This document shows, piece after piece, positions 26,270 through 34,969 of a stretch of 64,000 bases of DNA. How positions within the stretch are numbered: the first letter of the stretch is position 1; each line of letters begins with the position of its first letter. The stretch comes from Paenibacillus brasilensis (GTDB lineage Bacteria; Bacillota; Bacilli; Paenibacillales; Paenibacillaceae): contig NZ_CP045298.1 of assembly GCF_009363115.1 (NCBI RefSeq), positions 372,001 to 436,000 of the forward strand, given 5' to 3'. The translations under genes were made by a program, and so were the position numbers. The notes below the pieces were generated by a model, which was not told the DNA's origin, made no database searches, and worked only from the letters and a program-made list of their open reading frames with translations.

Positions 26270-26298
26270 TTACTGTTATACTTCATTATTGTTATAAT
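26270..26298 (+). promoter_or_regulatory. Promoter of the aminotransferase gene with repeated CTGTTATA motifs
   Basis: TTTACT and TATAAT are 17 bases apart, 44 bases before the start codon. Copies of (C/T)TGTTATA occur at 26254, 26274 and 26289, overlapping the promoter, and may bind a regulator. Confidence 0.55.
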
Positions 26299-26341
26299 AC
26301 AATAAATTTCATAGTACAGTAGAACACAGGAGATGATTGGA

Positions 26342-27562
26342 TTGGAATACAAATTTTCGGGTATGGCTCGTACTCAAGGCTCGTCCATCGTTAGGGACAT
26401 TTTGAAGCTGACACAGGGAACAGAAGTGTTATCCCTGGCTGGCGGTCTTCCAGCCGACGCCTTTTTCCCCCTTGAAGCGGTTGCTAAAGCCTATGAGCGG
26501 GTATTCCGTCTTGGCGGTACTACCGCGCTTCAATACGGTCTAACCGATGGATACATTCCTCTGCGGGAACGTCTTACAACCATGATGGCATCCCAAGGCA
26601 TCTCCGTTACCAGAGATAACATCATCATGACGACGGGCTCGCAGCAGACTATTGATCTGGTGTCGCGTGTGCTGCTTGATCCGCAGGATACTGTATTAGT
26701 GGAGTCCCCTACTTATTTGGCAGCTCTTCAGGTGTTTAAGTCCTATGGCGCCAACATTATAAGTGTAAATACAGACTCCAACGGTATGCAATTAGATGAT
26801 CTTGAAGCCAAGCTCAAGGAGCATCAGCCTAAATTCGTGTATGTCATACCAACCTTCTCCAACCCGGCGGGCAGTGTATGGAGCATGGAACGCAGAACAG
26901 GCGTTGTTGAGCTATGCCGTAAATACGAAACTTTGATTTTTGAGGATGATCCTTACGGACGTCTCAAATTTGACGAAAACCTTAACTTCCCATCTCTCTT
27001 CTCCATTAACCAACAGCAAGGCGGAGACGGTCATGTCATGTACACCTCTACATTCTCCAAAACCGTTGCTCCTGGTGTTCGTTCCGGATGGTTGATTGCT
27101 GATCAAGCGATTGTCAATAAAGTCTCGAAAGCCAAGCAATCTGCTGATCTGCACTCCAGCAGTATCGATCAACGTGCTTTAAATGAGCTCTTGGACTTTT
27201 TTGATTTGGATGGACATATTCGTACCGTATCCAGCGAATATCATTCTCGTATGCTCCGCCTCACAACGCTGATGAAAGAATGTCAATGGGAAGGCATTAC
27301 GTGGGATGATGCTCTTGGAGGCATGTTTATGTGGGTTACTTTACCGGAAGGCTTCCGTTCCGATCGCTTGCTGGAACTGGCCATTCAGGAAGGCGTCGCA
27401 TTTGTGCCTGGACAAGTATTTTATGCTGATCTGAGCGGTAGCAACCATATGCGGATCAACTTCACGCATACCGATCCTTCCCTGCTTCCTGAAGCGGTTG
27501 ACCGTTTGGATCGGGCATTGAAGATGTATACAGAGGAAAGATTGGAAAAAAGCGTGCGCTGA
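26342..27562 (+). CDS. PLP-dependent aminotransferase (class I/II, LysN/2-aminoadipate type)
   Basis: Fold-type I aminotransferase of about 406 residues. Visible are the start of the large domain (VLSLAGGLPADAFFP), the MTTGSQQTIDLV phosphate-binding turn, the NPAGSVW motif, the PLP-contacting Asp-Tyr pair FEDDPYG, and the PLP lysine in TSTFSKTVAPGVRSGW. This pattern is that of the MocR-like aminotransferases LysN/ARO8/2-aminoadipate transaminase. I prefer the TTG at 26342, nine bases after GGAG; the ATG at 26333 overlaps that site. Substrate cannot be decided from sequence. It is divergent from the marR operon. Confidence 0.9.
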   Translation: MEYKFSGMARTQGSSIVRDILKLTQGTEVLSLAGGLPADAFFPLEAVAKAYERVFRLGGTTALQYGLTDGYIPLRERLTTMMASQGISVTRDNIIMTTGSQQTIDLVSRVLLDPQDTVLVESPTYLAALQVFKSYGANIISVNTDSNGMQLDDLEAKLKEHQPKFVYVIPTFSNPAGSVWSMERRTGVVELCRKYETLIFEDDPYGRLKFDENLNFPSLFSINQQQGGDGHVMYTSTFSKTVAPGVRSGWLIADQAIVNKVSKAKQSADLHSSSIDQRALNELLDFFDLDGHIRTVSSEYHSRMLRLTTLMKECQWEGITWDDALGGMFMWVTLPEGFRSDRLLELAIQEGVAFVPGQVFYADLSGSNHMRINFTHTDPSLLPEAVDRLDRALKMYTEERLEKSVR

Positions 27563-27569
27563 GGAACTT

Positions 27570-27721
27570 GGCACGGTGAGGCCGCTTCGCGAATCATTTG
27601 ATCTTGCGATCGCTGTTGCCCTCGATTCCTTTTGAATTTGAATAGTATGGTGGAATCCGAAGGCAAAGGCGAACGCTTCGCTTCTCCAGATCCAAATGCT
27701 CCGCTACGCTAACTGCGTGCC
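27570..27721. repeat. About 150-base imperfect palindrome
   Basis: Left arm GGCACG...CATTTGATC...TTGCCCTCGATTCC is mirrored on the right by GGAATCCGAAGGCAA...GATCCAAATG...CGTGCC. The arms pair over most of their length with small loops. It looks like an intergenic repeat element folded into one long hairpin. Confidence 0.6.
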
Positions 27722-27773
27722 CTATCCCCGCACGTTTTTATGGTAGAGGAAATGAGTAGATGGAAAAACGAAT

Positions 27774-27802
27774 GAAGCCCCCAACATGATATTGGGGGCT
27801 TC
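27774..27802. terminator. Terminator hairpin downstream of the aminotransferase
   Basis: GAAGCCCCCAA-catgata-TTGGGGGCTTC, a perfect 11-base stem; only modest T-richness follows on either strand. Confidence 0.7.
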
Positions 27803-27867
27803 ATTCTGCTTTGAAAAGATCCATTAAATTAAATAGACCTACAAATAGACGTACTTGCGTAAATACC

Positions 27868-27925
27868 GTATATAAAAAAGGGTGGATCATGTCTCCAATA
27901 GGAACATTACCTCACCCTTTTCTTT
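27868..27925 (-). terminator. Terminator downstream of rnpB
   Basis: Minus strand AAAGGGTGAGGTAATGT...ACATGATCCACCCTTT followed by TTTATATA. It is about 125 bases past the mature 3' end. Confidence 0.55.
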
Positions 27926-28048
27926 AATAAATACATTTGGAAAATACAGTTAAATTACCGTTTGGTTATGACAACTTAAATTACAGCTTTTCATGCAAAC
28001 AGATCAATTATAAAGGTTAAATTCATGCATTTTAAGGTGTTGCAGTGG

Positions 28049-28446
28049 GGAAAGCTTTCCGTAAGCCGGGTTCTGTGCTATCGTGGTACAGACGGGAACT
28101 ACCCTCCCACTACAAGCGACAATCATCTATCTAGGCCGAATATTGCTATCCGGCTCCAGCGACCAACCTAGACACACCTCGGGCTAAGGCTGCTTCACGA
28201 AGAAGCTGTGTCCCATTAGGTCTTGCTCCAGATGGGGTTTACCAGGAACGAAGTCACCAGCGTTCCTCGGGGTCTCTTACACCTCGGTTCCATCCTTGCC
28301 TGTGCCGCATGCGGCCATCGGCGGTCCATTTCTGTGGCACTATCCTTCAACTCGCGCTGACTGGACGTTATCCAGCATCCTGCCCTATGGAGCCCGGACT
28401 TTCCTCTCGCGGCTCACGCCGCCAGCGATTGTCTGTCAAACTTTCC
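28049..28446 (-). ncRNA. rnpB: RNase P RNA, type A
   Basis: Catalytic RNA that removes 5' leaders from tRNA precursors. Conserved regions in order on the minus strand: GACAGACAATCGC, GAGGAAAGTCCGGGCTCC, AGTGCCACAGAAA, ACCGCCGATGGCC, GGTAAACCCC, AGATAGATGATTGTC and ACAGAACCCGGCTTA. P1 closes with GGAAAG at the 5' end and CTTTCC at the 3' end; I bounded the feature by it. The GGAGCAAGACCTAATGGG segment after GGTAAACCCC matches type A molecules, not the CGAGCGAGAAACCC version of Bacillus type B. The P12 region is the short stem GCCGCATGCGGC. Confidence 0.93.
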
Positions 28447-28460
28447 GAACAACATTACAT

Positions 28461-28489
28461 AGTATACAGGGAACGTGCGCACGATACAA
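28461..28489 (-). promoter_or_regulatory. rnpB promoter
   Basis: Minus strand TTGTAT and TATACT with a 17-base spacer; the expected start at about 28454 is within ten bases of the P1 stem. Confidence 0.75.
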
Positions 28490-28520
28490 CCTGAAATTAT
28501 TGTAAAATAGGAAAATTCCT

Positions 28521-29086
28521 TTATTTGTCCAAATAAAAGGGGTGTACCTTCTTTTGCAACGTATTATCTGCCACAAGATAAGTAGAGCGACCCACGTATA
28601 GCGGAATATGCAGCTTACTAAATTCAGGGGTGTCTTCATCCAGAAAAAGTTCATCATCCCGGTAAGCTTGCTTGATCTCACCGACAATCCAATCATGATC
28701 CCCACAGGTATGAATATCCACCACTTTGCACTCATAAGCAAGATAAGCTTCCAGCAATATAGGGACATCCACTGTAACTCCGTCCTCATATGCAATCTCG
28801 AAATGCTGGAACTTATCTATATCTCTACCGCTAAAAGTACCTACAGCCTGAATCAATTCCGATCTGTGGGCAGGCAAAAATTGAACACCAAAGCCCCCAC
28901 TTTTTTCTATCAGACCATGTGAATACGTTTCCTTCCGCAACGAAATGCCATACATGCCTGGTGATGATCCTATATAGGTATGCCAGCCAGAGGCCATTAC
29001 ATTTTTCACACCATTATGGCAGGAAGTAACAACAGCAACATCTCCGGATAGGCATGAATCACAGGATCAGCAATTAATGTTCGCAC
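28521..29086 (-). pseudogene. Flavin reductase-family protein gene with one-base deletion
   Basis: The FMN-binding split-barrel protein reads well from about 29048 downward (VVTSCHNGVKNVMASGWHTY, then the family core SGGFGVQFLPAHRSELIQAVG). Its N-terminus lies in the next frame: GTG at 29086 with GGAGAGG upstream gives VRTLIADPVIHAYP, which runs on as GDVAVVTSCHNG only if one G is restored at the CCGG at 29044-29047. With that base the product would be about 189 residues, normal for the family. As it stands the only in-frame start is the GTG at 29009, which removes the first beta strands. This is either a real mutation or a sequencing error. Confidence 0.8.
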
Positions 29087-29150
29087 GTAACCTCTCCCCT
29101 ATGAACTAAAAGTAATGAAACATCTTTATTTTCTCATAGAAGCTAGATAT

Positions 29151-30266
29151 TTACAAGAATTGGAAAGGTTCAGTATTCACCTGGGATACATGTACCTCCG
29201 TCGCGTATCGTCCTTCTTCAAGCCGTTTGCGCATCCATTCTGCCGTTTTAGACTTCATAATCTTCTCAGCATTATGTCCAGGGTCAATAATGGCGATCCC
29301 CGCCATCAGGGCATCCTGTGCCGTGTGGTAGTCGATATCCCCGGTGACCAATACGTCTGCTCCTTTAAAAAGCGACTTATTCACATATCGGCTACCCGAG
29401 CCTCCCAGCACGGCTGCTTTTTTGATCGTTCGGTCCAGGTCGCCCACTACGCGTACATGCTCAACGTCAAATCCGTTTTTCACATCGTCTACAAACTCGT
29501 GTAACGTGCGGGCTTCTTTAAGCCTGCCCACCCGCCCCAAGCCAAAGGTACGGCCCTGCAAATCCATATGGTACAGGTCGTAAGCCACCTCTTCATAAGG
29601 ATGGGCCTTCAGCATGGCTTGCACAACTTTATTGCGTACACCCTGTGGTACAATGGTCTCAATCCGAACCTCTTCACTACGTTCCATTTTGCCCGGCTCA
29701 CCCAAAAATGGCTGTGTGCCTTCACCCGGCACGAAAGTACCGTAGCCATCAATATTAAAGCTGCAATGACTGTAATTGCCAATATGCCCGGCTCCGGCAC
29801 CCAGCACGGCGTCCAATACCTTTTGATGATGTGTTTTGGGTACGAAAACGACAAGCTTGAATAGTTGCTCCGTGTGAACATCTTCCAGCGAGCCTTCACT
29901 TTGAATCCCCAAGGCTTCTGCCATCCAGTCGTTCATGCCATCCTCTGCCGTATCCAGATTCGTATGACTGATATAGACGGCAATATCATTCTTGATCAGC
30001 TTCTCATACATTCTACCCGCAGGCTGATCTGTGTTCAAAGCTTTAAGTGGGCGGAATATAATCGCATGATGGGCAATAATGAGGTCAGCCTTTACGCGGA
30101 TCGCCTCTTCGACAACCTCATCATTGACATCCAGAGCGATCAATATGTTTTTGATTTCCTTCTGCAGGCTACCAAGCTGAAGCCCGATTCTGTCGTCCGG
30201 AACTGCCAAATATTTGGGTGCCAGCTGCTCCATATAGCTAATCACTGTTTGTCCTTTGGCAAACAT
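29151..30266 (-). CDS. Nif3-like dinuclear metal centre protein (YqfO type)
   Basis: 371 residues. The NIF3 halves contain the metal-ligating residues DLIIAHHAIIFRPLK (His pair) and, near the C-terminus, the DIDYHTAQDALMAGIAIIDPGHNAEK block. Between them (about residues 128-240) lies the PII/CutA-like insertion FKLVVFVPKTHHQKVLDAVLGAG seen in YqfO of Bacillus. Function is still debated (GTP cyclohydrolase I type 2 annotation is historical). It overlaps the 3' end of trmK by 25 bases, giving a coupled trmK-nif3 pair that is conserved across Firmicutes. Confidence 0.92.
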   Translation of the reverse strand: MFAKGQTVISYMEQLAPKYLAVPDDRIGLQLGSLQKEIKNILIALDVNDEVVEEAIRVKADLIIAHHAIIFRPLKALNTDQPAGRMYEKLIKNDIAVYISHTNLDTAEDGMNDWMAEALGIQSEGSLEDVHTEQLFKLVVFVPKTHHQKVLDAVLGAGAGHIGNYSHCSFNIDGYGTFVPGEGTQPFLGEPGKMERSEEVRIETIVPQGVRNKVVQAMLKAHPYEEVAYDLYHMDLQGRTFGLGRVGRLKEARTLHEFVDDVKNGFDVEHVRVVGDLDRTIKKAAVLGGSGSRYVNKSLFKGADVLVTGDIDYHTAQDALMAGIAIIDPGHNAEKIMKSKTAEWMRKRLEEGRYATEVHVSQVNTEPFQFL

Positions 30267-31003
30267 GCAAGTACCTCCTCTAGCTGTTCAATTTGTTTAC
30301 GCAACTGCTCCTGCTTATGCTGCGCAGATTCCTGCTCAGACCGCGAGACCTGTGCCATTACATCCTGAAGCTTCCGAATTTCCAGCTTCCATTTCCTGAA
30401 AAAGACTTTATTCGGCTTTTTGACCAATAACGGTCCGAGTTGCATCAGCCAATCCCGAGTCAGCACCAACGAGCTTCCGGGAAGCTCCCATGGTCGATAC
30501 AGCTCGTCCTGCTTAAAAGGGGATTCGGAAGCGGGTATTGCCGTTAGAATTTCGTATATTTTCCCGTCCTCTTCCATGATATGCTCGCCTGTTAATACCC
30601 ACTGATGCTCAATCAACCAACGGCGTAAAATATCCTCACCGACGTTGGGCTGTAAAACCAGTTGCTTCACTGATGCAAGCTTGTCTTTTCCTTGGTCCAA
30701 TATCGAAGCGATCAAGGCACCGCCCATGCCGGCTATCGTAATAACATCGACCTCATGGGCCTTAATCACAGCCAAGCCGTCTCCCTTTCTAACCATAATG
30801 CGATCAGCGAGACCAGCTTCAGCCACCTGCTTTTGAGCTGCACGCAACGGTCCATCGTTGACCTCGCCCGCAACGGCTTGCGGCACCCTACCGCTACGCA
30901 CTGCAGCCACAGGAAGTAGCCCGTGATCCGAACCTATATCTGCAAGTCTGCTCCCGGCAGGAATTTGTTCCATAATATATTGTAATCGTTGCGAAAGTTT
31001 CAT
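30242..31003 (-). CDS. trmK: tRNA (adenine22-N1)-methyltransferase
   Basis: SAM-dependent methyltransferase that makes m1A22 in tRNA. 253 residues. The SAM-binding loop RLADIGSDHGLLPV lies at residue 20-33, followed by DVITIAGMGG and the LVLQPNVGEDILRRWL catalytic region; the C-terminus is a Gln/Glu-rich coiled coil (SRSEQESAQHKQEQLRKQIE). I choose the ATG at 31003, which overlaps the stop of the upstream membrane protein as ATGA, over the one at 31039. It sits in the sigA-trmK-nif3 order typical of Bacillales. Confidence 0.92.
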   Translation of the reverse strand: MKLSQRLQYIMEQIPAGSRLADIGSDHGLLPVAAVRSGRVPQAVAGEVNDGPLRAAQKQVAEAGLADRIMVRKGDGLAVIKAHEVDVITIAGMGGALIASILDQGKDKLASVKQLVLQPNVGEDILRRWLIEHQWVLTGEHIMEEDGKIYEILTAIPASESPFKQDELYRPWELPGSSLVLTRDWLMQLGPLLVKKPNKVFFRKWKLEIRKLQDVMAQVSRSEQESAQHKQEQLRKQIEQLEEVLACLPKDKQ

Positions 31004-31839
31004 GACGTCACCCACGTAATCCATTTTTTTCGAGTCCAAAATAAAATTCCTACAACAATAGCCAACTTCAGTATGCTGTAAAATACCATATCCCCAGCCG
31101 CTTGGTGGCGCAGGACGATCGTGTCTGCTTCAGCCATAAAAACCAGTGTCATTCCAGTGGCAAAATAGACCAGGCTCAGACGCGGGAAACGGCGGTGTAC
31201 CCACCAGCATATACCTACCAGCAAAACTCCGTGCAGAATCCAAAATGCCTCAAGCATCATAAGAGTAGCCATAGGCCAATAGCCGCCTATAAGCACTGCG
31301 TACACTAAAATTAAACCCACAAGACCGCAGTAATGAAGCAGACTAATACGCAAGGTTAATCCCACGAGGCACCATACCAAGCCACATAGGCCTACGAGCA
31401 CGAGAAACCAAATCTTAGCTTCACCCTGATGAAGCTGAATAATCCATACACCCGAACCAAGCATAATCGCACTGCCCAGAGTACTCACCATGGCGCTCAT
31501 ACTCTTTTCAGAAGAACGCCAAATTGCAGCAAATCCATAGCAAATCACAGTGATGACACTTGCCGAGAATATTTGCATTGGCAACGGAAAAGCGGTAAAA
31601 TAAAAACCGATCAAACAAATGCAGGAAATAATGACAAAACCAAGAAGCCAGGCAACTCCATGCCCGTGTTTAAGATATGTAAGCAGCCCGGTGTTGTTAC
31701 GATTTTGGCTCTGTGGCGGATCTCCCTCTTCCCGATACAGGTTGGATAAAAAATCGCAGTATTGCTCAGGTAGCAACCGGCTTTGCCGCCAATGCTCAAT
31801 TTCATGTAACAGTATTGCCCGTTTCTTCTCCTGGTCCAA
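31000..31839 (-). CDS. Multi-pass membrane protein (DUF2157-like N-terminus)
   Basis: 279 residues from a TTG at 31839. I prefer this start since GGAGGGG lies six bases upstream; the ATG at 31866 abuts the U-run of the rpoD terminator and has no binding site. Residues about 5-40 form the amphipathic WRQSRLLPEQYCDFLSNLY segment that resembles DUF2157, then eight or nine hydrophobic helices with Trp-rich stretches. Its stop overlaps the trmK start, so translation is coupled. Function is unknown. The position between sigA and trmK is where Bacillus carries other small genes. Confidence 0.65.
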   Translation of the reverse strand: MDQEKKRAILLHEIEHWRQSRLLPEQYCDFLSNLYREEGDPPQSQNRNNTGLLTYLKHGHGVAWLLGFVIISCICLIGFYFTAFPLPMQIFSASVITVICYGFAAIWRSSEKSMSAMVSTLGSAIMLGSGVWIIQLHQGEAKIWFLVLVGLCGLVWCLVGLTLRISLLHYCGLVGLILVYAVLIGGYWPMATLMMLEAFWILHGVLLVGICWWVHRRFPRLSLVYFATGMTLVFMAEADTIVLRHQAAGDMVFYSILKLAIVVGILFWTRKKWITWVTS

Positions 31840-31870
31840 GCTTTTCCCCTCCACCAAGGCTGCCATGAGA

Positions 31871-31913
31871 TAAAAAAGGACCCCCTGCGCGCTTCAAGCC
31901 GCAGAAGGTCCGC
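31871..31913 (-). terminator. Terminator after rpoD
   Basis: Minus strand GGACCTTCTGCGG...CGCAGGGGGTCC followed by TTTTTTA. Strong stem 12 bases after the sigA stop. Confidence 0.85.
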
Positions 31914-31925
31914 AATGTACCGCTT

Positions 31926-33059
31926 CTATTCGAGGAAATCCTTCAGTCGCTTGCTGCGGCTCGGATGGCGCAGCTTACGCAGCGCTTTAGCCTCAATCTG
32001 ACGAATGCGTTCACGTGTAACACCAAATACTTTACCTACTTCTTCAAGCGTTCTGGTTCTTCCGTCGTCCAAACCAAAGCGGAGACGCAGCACGTTCTCC
32101 TCTCTTTCAGTCAACGTATCCAGTACATCCTCAAGCTGTTCCTTCAGTAGTTCATAGGCAGCCGCATCTGCAGGCGCCAGCGCTTCCTGATCCTCAATGA
32201 AATCCCCCAAATGAGAGTCATCCTCTTCACCAATCGGCGTTTCCAAAGAAACAGGCTCCTGGGCAATTTTCATAATCTCCCGTACTTTTTCTACGCTTAG
32301 CTCCATCTCGGCAGCCACTTCCTCTGGCGTAGGTTCACGCCCCAGCTCTTGCAACAGTTGACGCGATACGCGAATCAACTTGTTGATTGTTTCCACCATG
32401 TGAACTGGGATACGAATCGTTCGGGCCTGATCGGCTATAGCGCGCGTAATGGCCTGACGAATCCACCAGGTTGCATACGTACTGAATTTAAATCCTTTTT
32501 CATAATCGAATTTTTCTACTGCCTTAATCAGACCCATATTACCTTCTTGAATCAGATCCAGGAAAAGCATTCCGCGACCAACATAACGTTTGGCAATACT
32601 TACAACCAGTCGCAAGTTCGCTTCTGCCAGCCGACGTTTAGCTTCTTCATCACCGTTATTAATCCGTTTGGCAAGCTCCACCTCATCATCAGCGGAAAGC
32701 AGCGGGACACGACCGATTTCCTTCAAGTACATCCGGACCGGATCATTGATTTTAATACCGGGAGGCAGGCTCAGATCGTCATCGAAGTTAAAATCATCCC
32801 CGTCATTGTTTTCCGGGTCATCATTTTGACGCAATCTGGTAACTTCTTCGTCGTTGTCATTCACAACCTCAATCCCCAAGTCACCCAGCTGCTCATAGAA
32901 CTCATCCATTTGCTCGGGGTCCTGATCAAACGGCGACAGTTTTTCCATGATATCTTTGTAGTTTAGAGAGGAACTTTTTTTACCCAACTCAATCAATTGA
33001 TCCTTGACCTGATCCAGTGTCAGTTCCGTCTCCAGTTCAGTATGCTGATCATTCGCCAT
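31926..33059 (-). CDS. rpoD: Primary sigma factor SigA
   Basis: Housekeeping sigma-70 factor of RNA polymerase, 377 residues as in Bacillus. Region 1.1 (residues 10-70) is acidic; region 1.2 is [16 protein letters not shown]; region 2 runs from [17 protein letters not shown] through the -10-binding [15 protein letters not shown]; region 3 [12 protein letters not shown]; region 4.2 has the helix-turn-helix [29 protein letters not shown] lies before the ATG. It follows dnaG after a 43-base gap, the normal dnaG-sigA arrangement, and is closed by a terminator. Confidence 0.98.
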   Translation of the reverse strand: MANDQHTELETELTLDQVKDQLIELGKKSSSLNYKDIMEKLSPFDQDPEQMDEFYEQLGDLGIEVVNDNDEEVTRLRQNDDPENNDGDDFNFDDDLSLPPGIKINDPVRMYLKEIGRVPLLSADDEVELAKRINNGDEEAKRRLAEANLRLVVSIAKRYVGRGMLFLDLIQEGNMGLIKAVEKFDYEKGFKFSTYATWWIRQAITRAIADQARTIRIPVHMVETINKLIRVSRQLLQELGREPTPEEVAAEMELSVEKVREIMKIAQEPVSLETPIGEEDDSHLGDFIEDQEALAPADAAAYELLKEQLEDVLDTLTEREENVLRLRFGLDDGRTRTLEEVGKVFGVTRERIRQIEAKALRKLRHPSRSKRLKDFLE

Positions 33060-33102
33060 CTTTCGACTCCCTCCTCCCTAGAAACATCCGACCTCTGTGT
33101 GT

Positions 33103-34923
33103 TCATTGTCTCTCTAGGGCTATAATCTCACTTGCAATTTGTGCTGCACGCAAAAAGTCACCTACGCGCTCAGCGGCTCTCATTTCTTCTCTCTTCAAAT
33201 CCAGTTGCTCCTGCAATGGAAACTTTCGCACCTGATGAATATAATCGTCCAAAATGTGCGGTGTCCATACGCCCGGAGCATCCATCATCATGATCGAACT
33301 TACATTTTTCTCCAGTCGGTCATCTTGCAAAGATGAAATAAAGCGGCTTGTATCCGGTAATTTCCCTTGTGCGTAATAGGCGTATAGATAAGCAGCAATC
33401 GCTGCATGATCCTCAATATTAAAGGCGTCCCCCAGATGCTTTTCTACATACTCTGCAGCTTCTAAATCCTGCATCATCCAGTGAAGCAATCTGCGTTCTG
33501 CTACATGGTAAGCTGGCAGCAAATTAGGTGTGGAGACCTGCCCTTTTTTATGCCTACCATTATTCCACCCATTTTCGTTATTATCCCCAATGTTCTGTTT
33601 TTTTTGCAGGGACTGCCTTAGTAAATTGCATTCTTGCTTTAAGGTTTCAAAATCCACCTTAACTTCGGCTGATACTTCGCGCAAATACACTTCCCGCTCG
33701 GTCGGGGATGACAGAGGTGCAATGACATTTAATGCTTCGCGGGAATACGCGATTCTTCCTTCTTCCTCTTGCAGTATATGGTTTTTTTTCAGATATATAA
33801 GCTTAAATTTCACCGTTGAAACAGCACTTTCGATAATTTGACGCTGAAAGCGCTCACCGCCGTATTCCCGAATAAAATCATCCGGGTCCATACCGTCACT
33901 GACCAATGCTACCTTAACGTGAAGTCCCGCATTTTCCAACAGCGGAAAATTTTTAAGCGCAGCAGCTTGTCCTGCCCGGTCACCATCATAACAAATAATA
34001 ACCTCGTCGCACAGTCCTTTTAACATCGTAGCATGATGCTCTGTCAGGGCGGTTCCCATGGCGGCCACCCCATTCTGTACGCCCGCTTCCCATGCCGAGA
34101 TGATATCCCCGTAGCCCTCAAAAAGAACGCTCTGGCGAAGCTTGCGAATTGAGGTTTTAGCATGATGGAGATTGTACAGAGTTCGGCTCTTGTTGAACAG
34201 CTTCGTTTCCGGTGAATTCAAATACTTTGGCTGTCCCTCGCCAAGGATACGGCCTGCAAAGGCAATAACTTTTCCATTCCGATTCCAGATGGGGAACATA
34301 ATACGATCCCTGAATCGATCCACATATCCATCACCCTCATGCCGGGGAGAAATAAGCCCCCCCTTTTCCATCTCTACAGGATCAAAGGAACGTTTCTCTA
34401 GAAACTGAACAATCGTATCCCATCGATTCGGTGCATAGCCGATTTGGAATTGATCAATAATCTTGTCACTGAACCCCCGTGAACGCAAATATTCCATAGC
34501 TGGTTTGCCGTGCTCCGTATTTTTAAGCAAAAAATGGTACATCTTAGAAGTTAGCTCATACGCTTGCAGTAGCCTGTCCAACTCAGGATGCTGATGCGAT
34601 GACTCACGTCCCTGCCATTCGCCGAGTGGGATATGACTTTCTTCCGCCATTGTCCTGACAGCTTCGGGAAAGGATAGTCCTTCGATTTCCATCATAAATT
34701 TGATGGCATTGCCTCCCGCGCCGCAGCCGTAGCAGTAAAAAATCTGACGATCCGGTGTCACGGTGAATGAAGGGGTTTTTTCGGAATGAAAAGGACAGAG
34801 GCCTTTCATATATTTCCCCTGCTTGGTCAAATGCACGTACTTGCTCACCGTATCTACAATATCATGATGTTGTAAAACAGCCTCAATGATATCATCCGGT
34901 ATATTACCTTGTCCGGCACTCAT
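33103..34923 (-). CDS. dnaG: DNA primase
   Basis: Synthesises RNA primers at the replication fork and contacts DnaB. 606 residues from the ATG at 34923, which has GAAGGTGG five bases upstream; longer readings to 34977 would overlap yaiI. N-terminal zinc finger CPFH...CYGCGAGGN (about residues 41-68), TOPRIM domain with VLFEGYGDIISAWEAG and ICYDGDRAG, and a C-terminal helicase-binding helical region. The start MSAGQGNIPDDIIEAVLQHHDIV matches DnaG N-termini. Confidence 0.97.
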   Translation of the reverse strand: MSAGQGNIPDDIIEAVLQHHDIVDTVSKYVHLTKQGKYMKGLCPFHSEKTPSFTVTPDRQIFYCYGCGAGGNAIKFMMEIEGLSFPEAVRTMAEESHIPLGEWQGRESSHQHPELDRLLQAYELTSKMYHFLLKNTEHGKPAMEYLRSRGFSDKIIDQFQIGYAPNRWDTIVQFLEKRSFDPVEMEKGGLISPRHEGDGYVDRFRDRIMFPIWNRNGKVIAFAGRILGEGQPKYLNSPETKLFNKSRTLYNLHHAKTSIRKLRQSVLFEGYGDIISAWEAGVQNGVAAMGTALTEHHATMLKGLCDEVIICYDGDRAGQAAALKNFPLLENAGLHVKVALVSDGMDPDDFIREYGGERFQRQIIESAVSTVKFKLIYLKKNHILQEEEGRIAYSREALNVIAPLSSPTEREVYLREVSAEVKVDFETLKQECNLLRQSLQKKQNIGDNNENGWNNGRHKKGQVSTPNLLPAYHVAERRLLHWMMQDLEAAEYVEKHLGDAFNIEDHAAIAAYLYAYYAQGKLPDTSRFISSLQDDRLEKNVSSIMMMDAPGVWTPHILDDYIHQVRKFPLQEQLDLKREEMRAAERVGDFLRAAQIASEIIALERQ

Positions 34924-34969
34924 ATAAACCACCTTCATCTCTTTAGCACGTAAATATAATTCGATACCG

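Larger units (their letters stand above)
27563..28048. other. Gap between the aminotransferase and rnpB
   Basis: No gene is supportable. The region holds a large imperfect palindrome (27570-27721) and two hairpin terminators. Confidence 0.6.
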
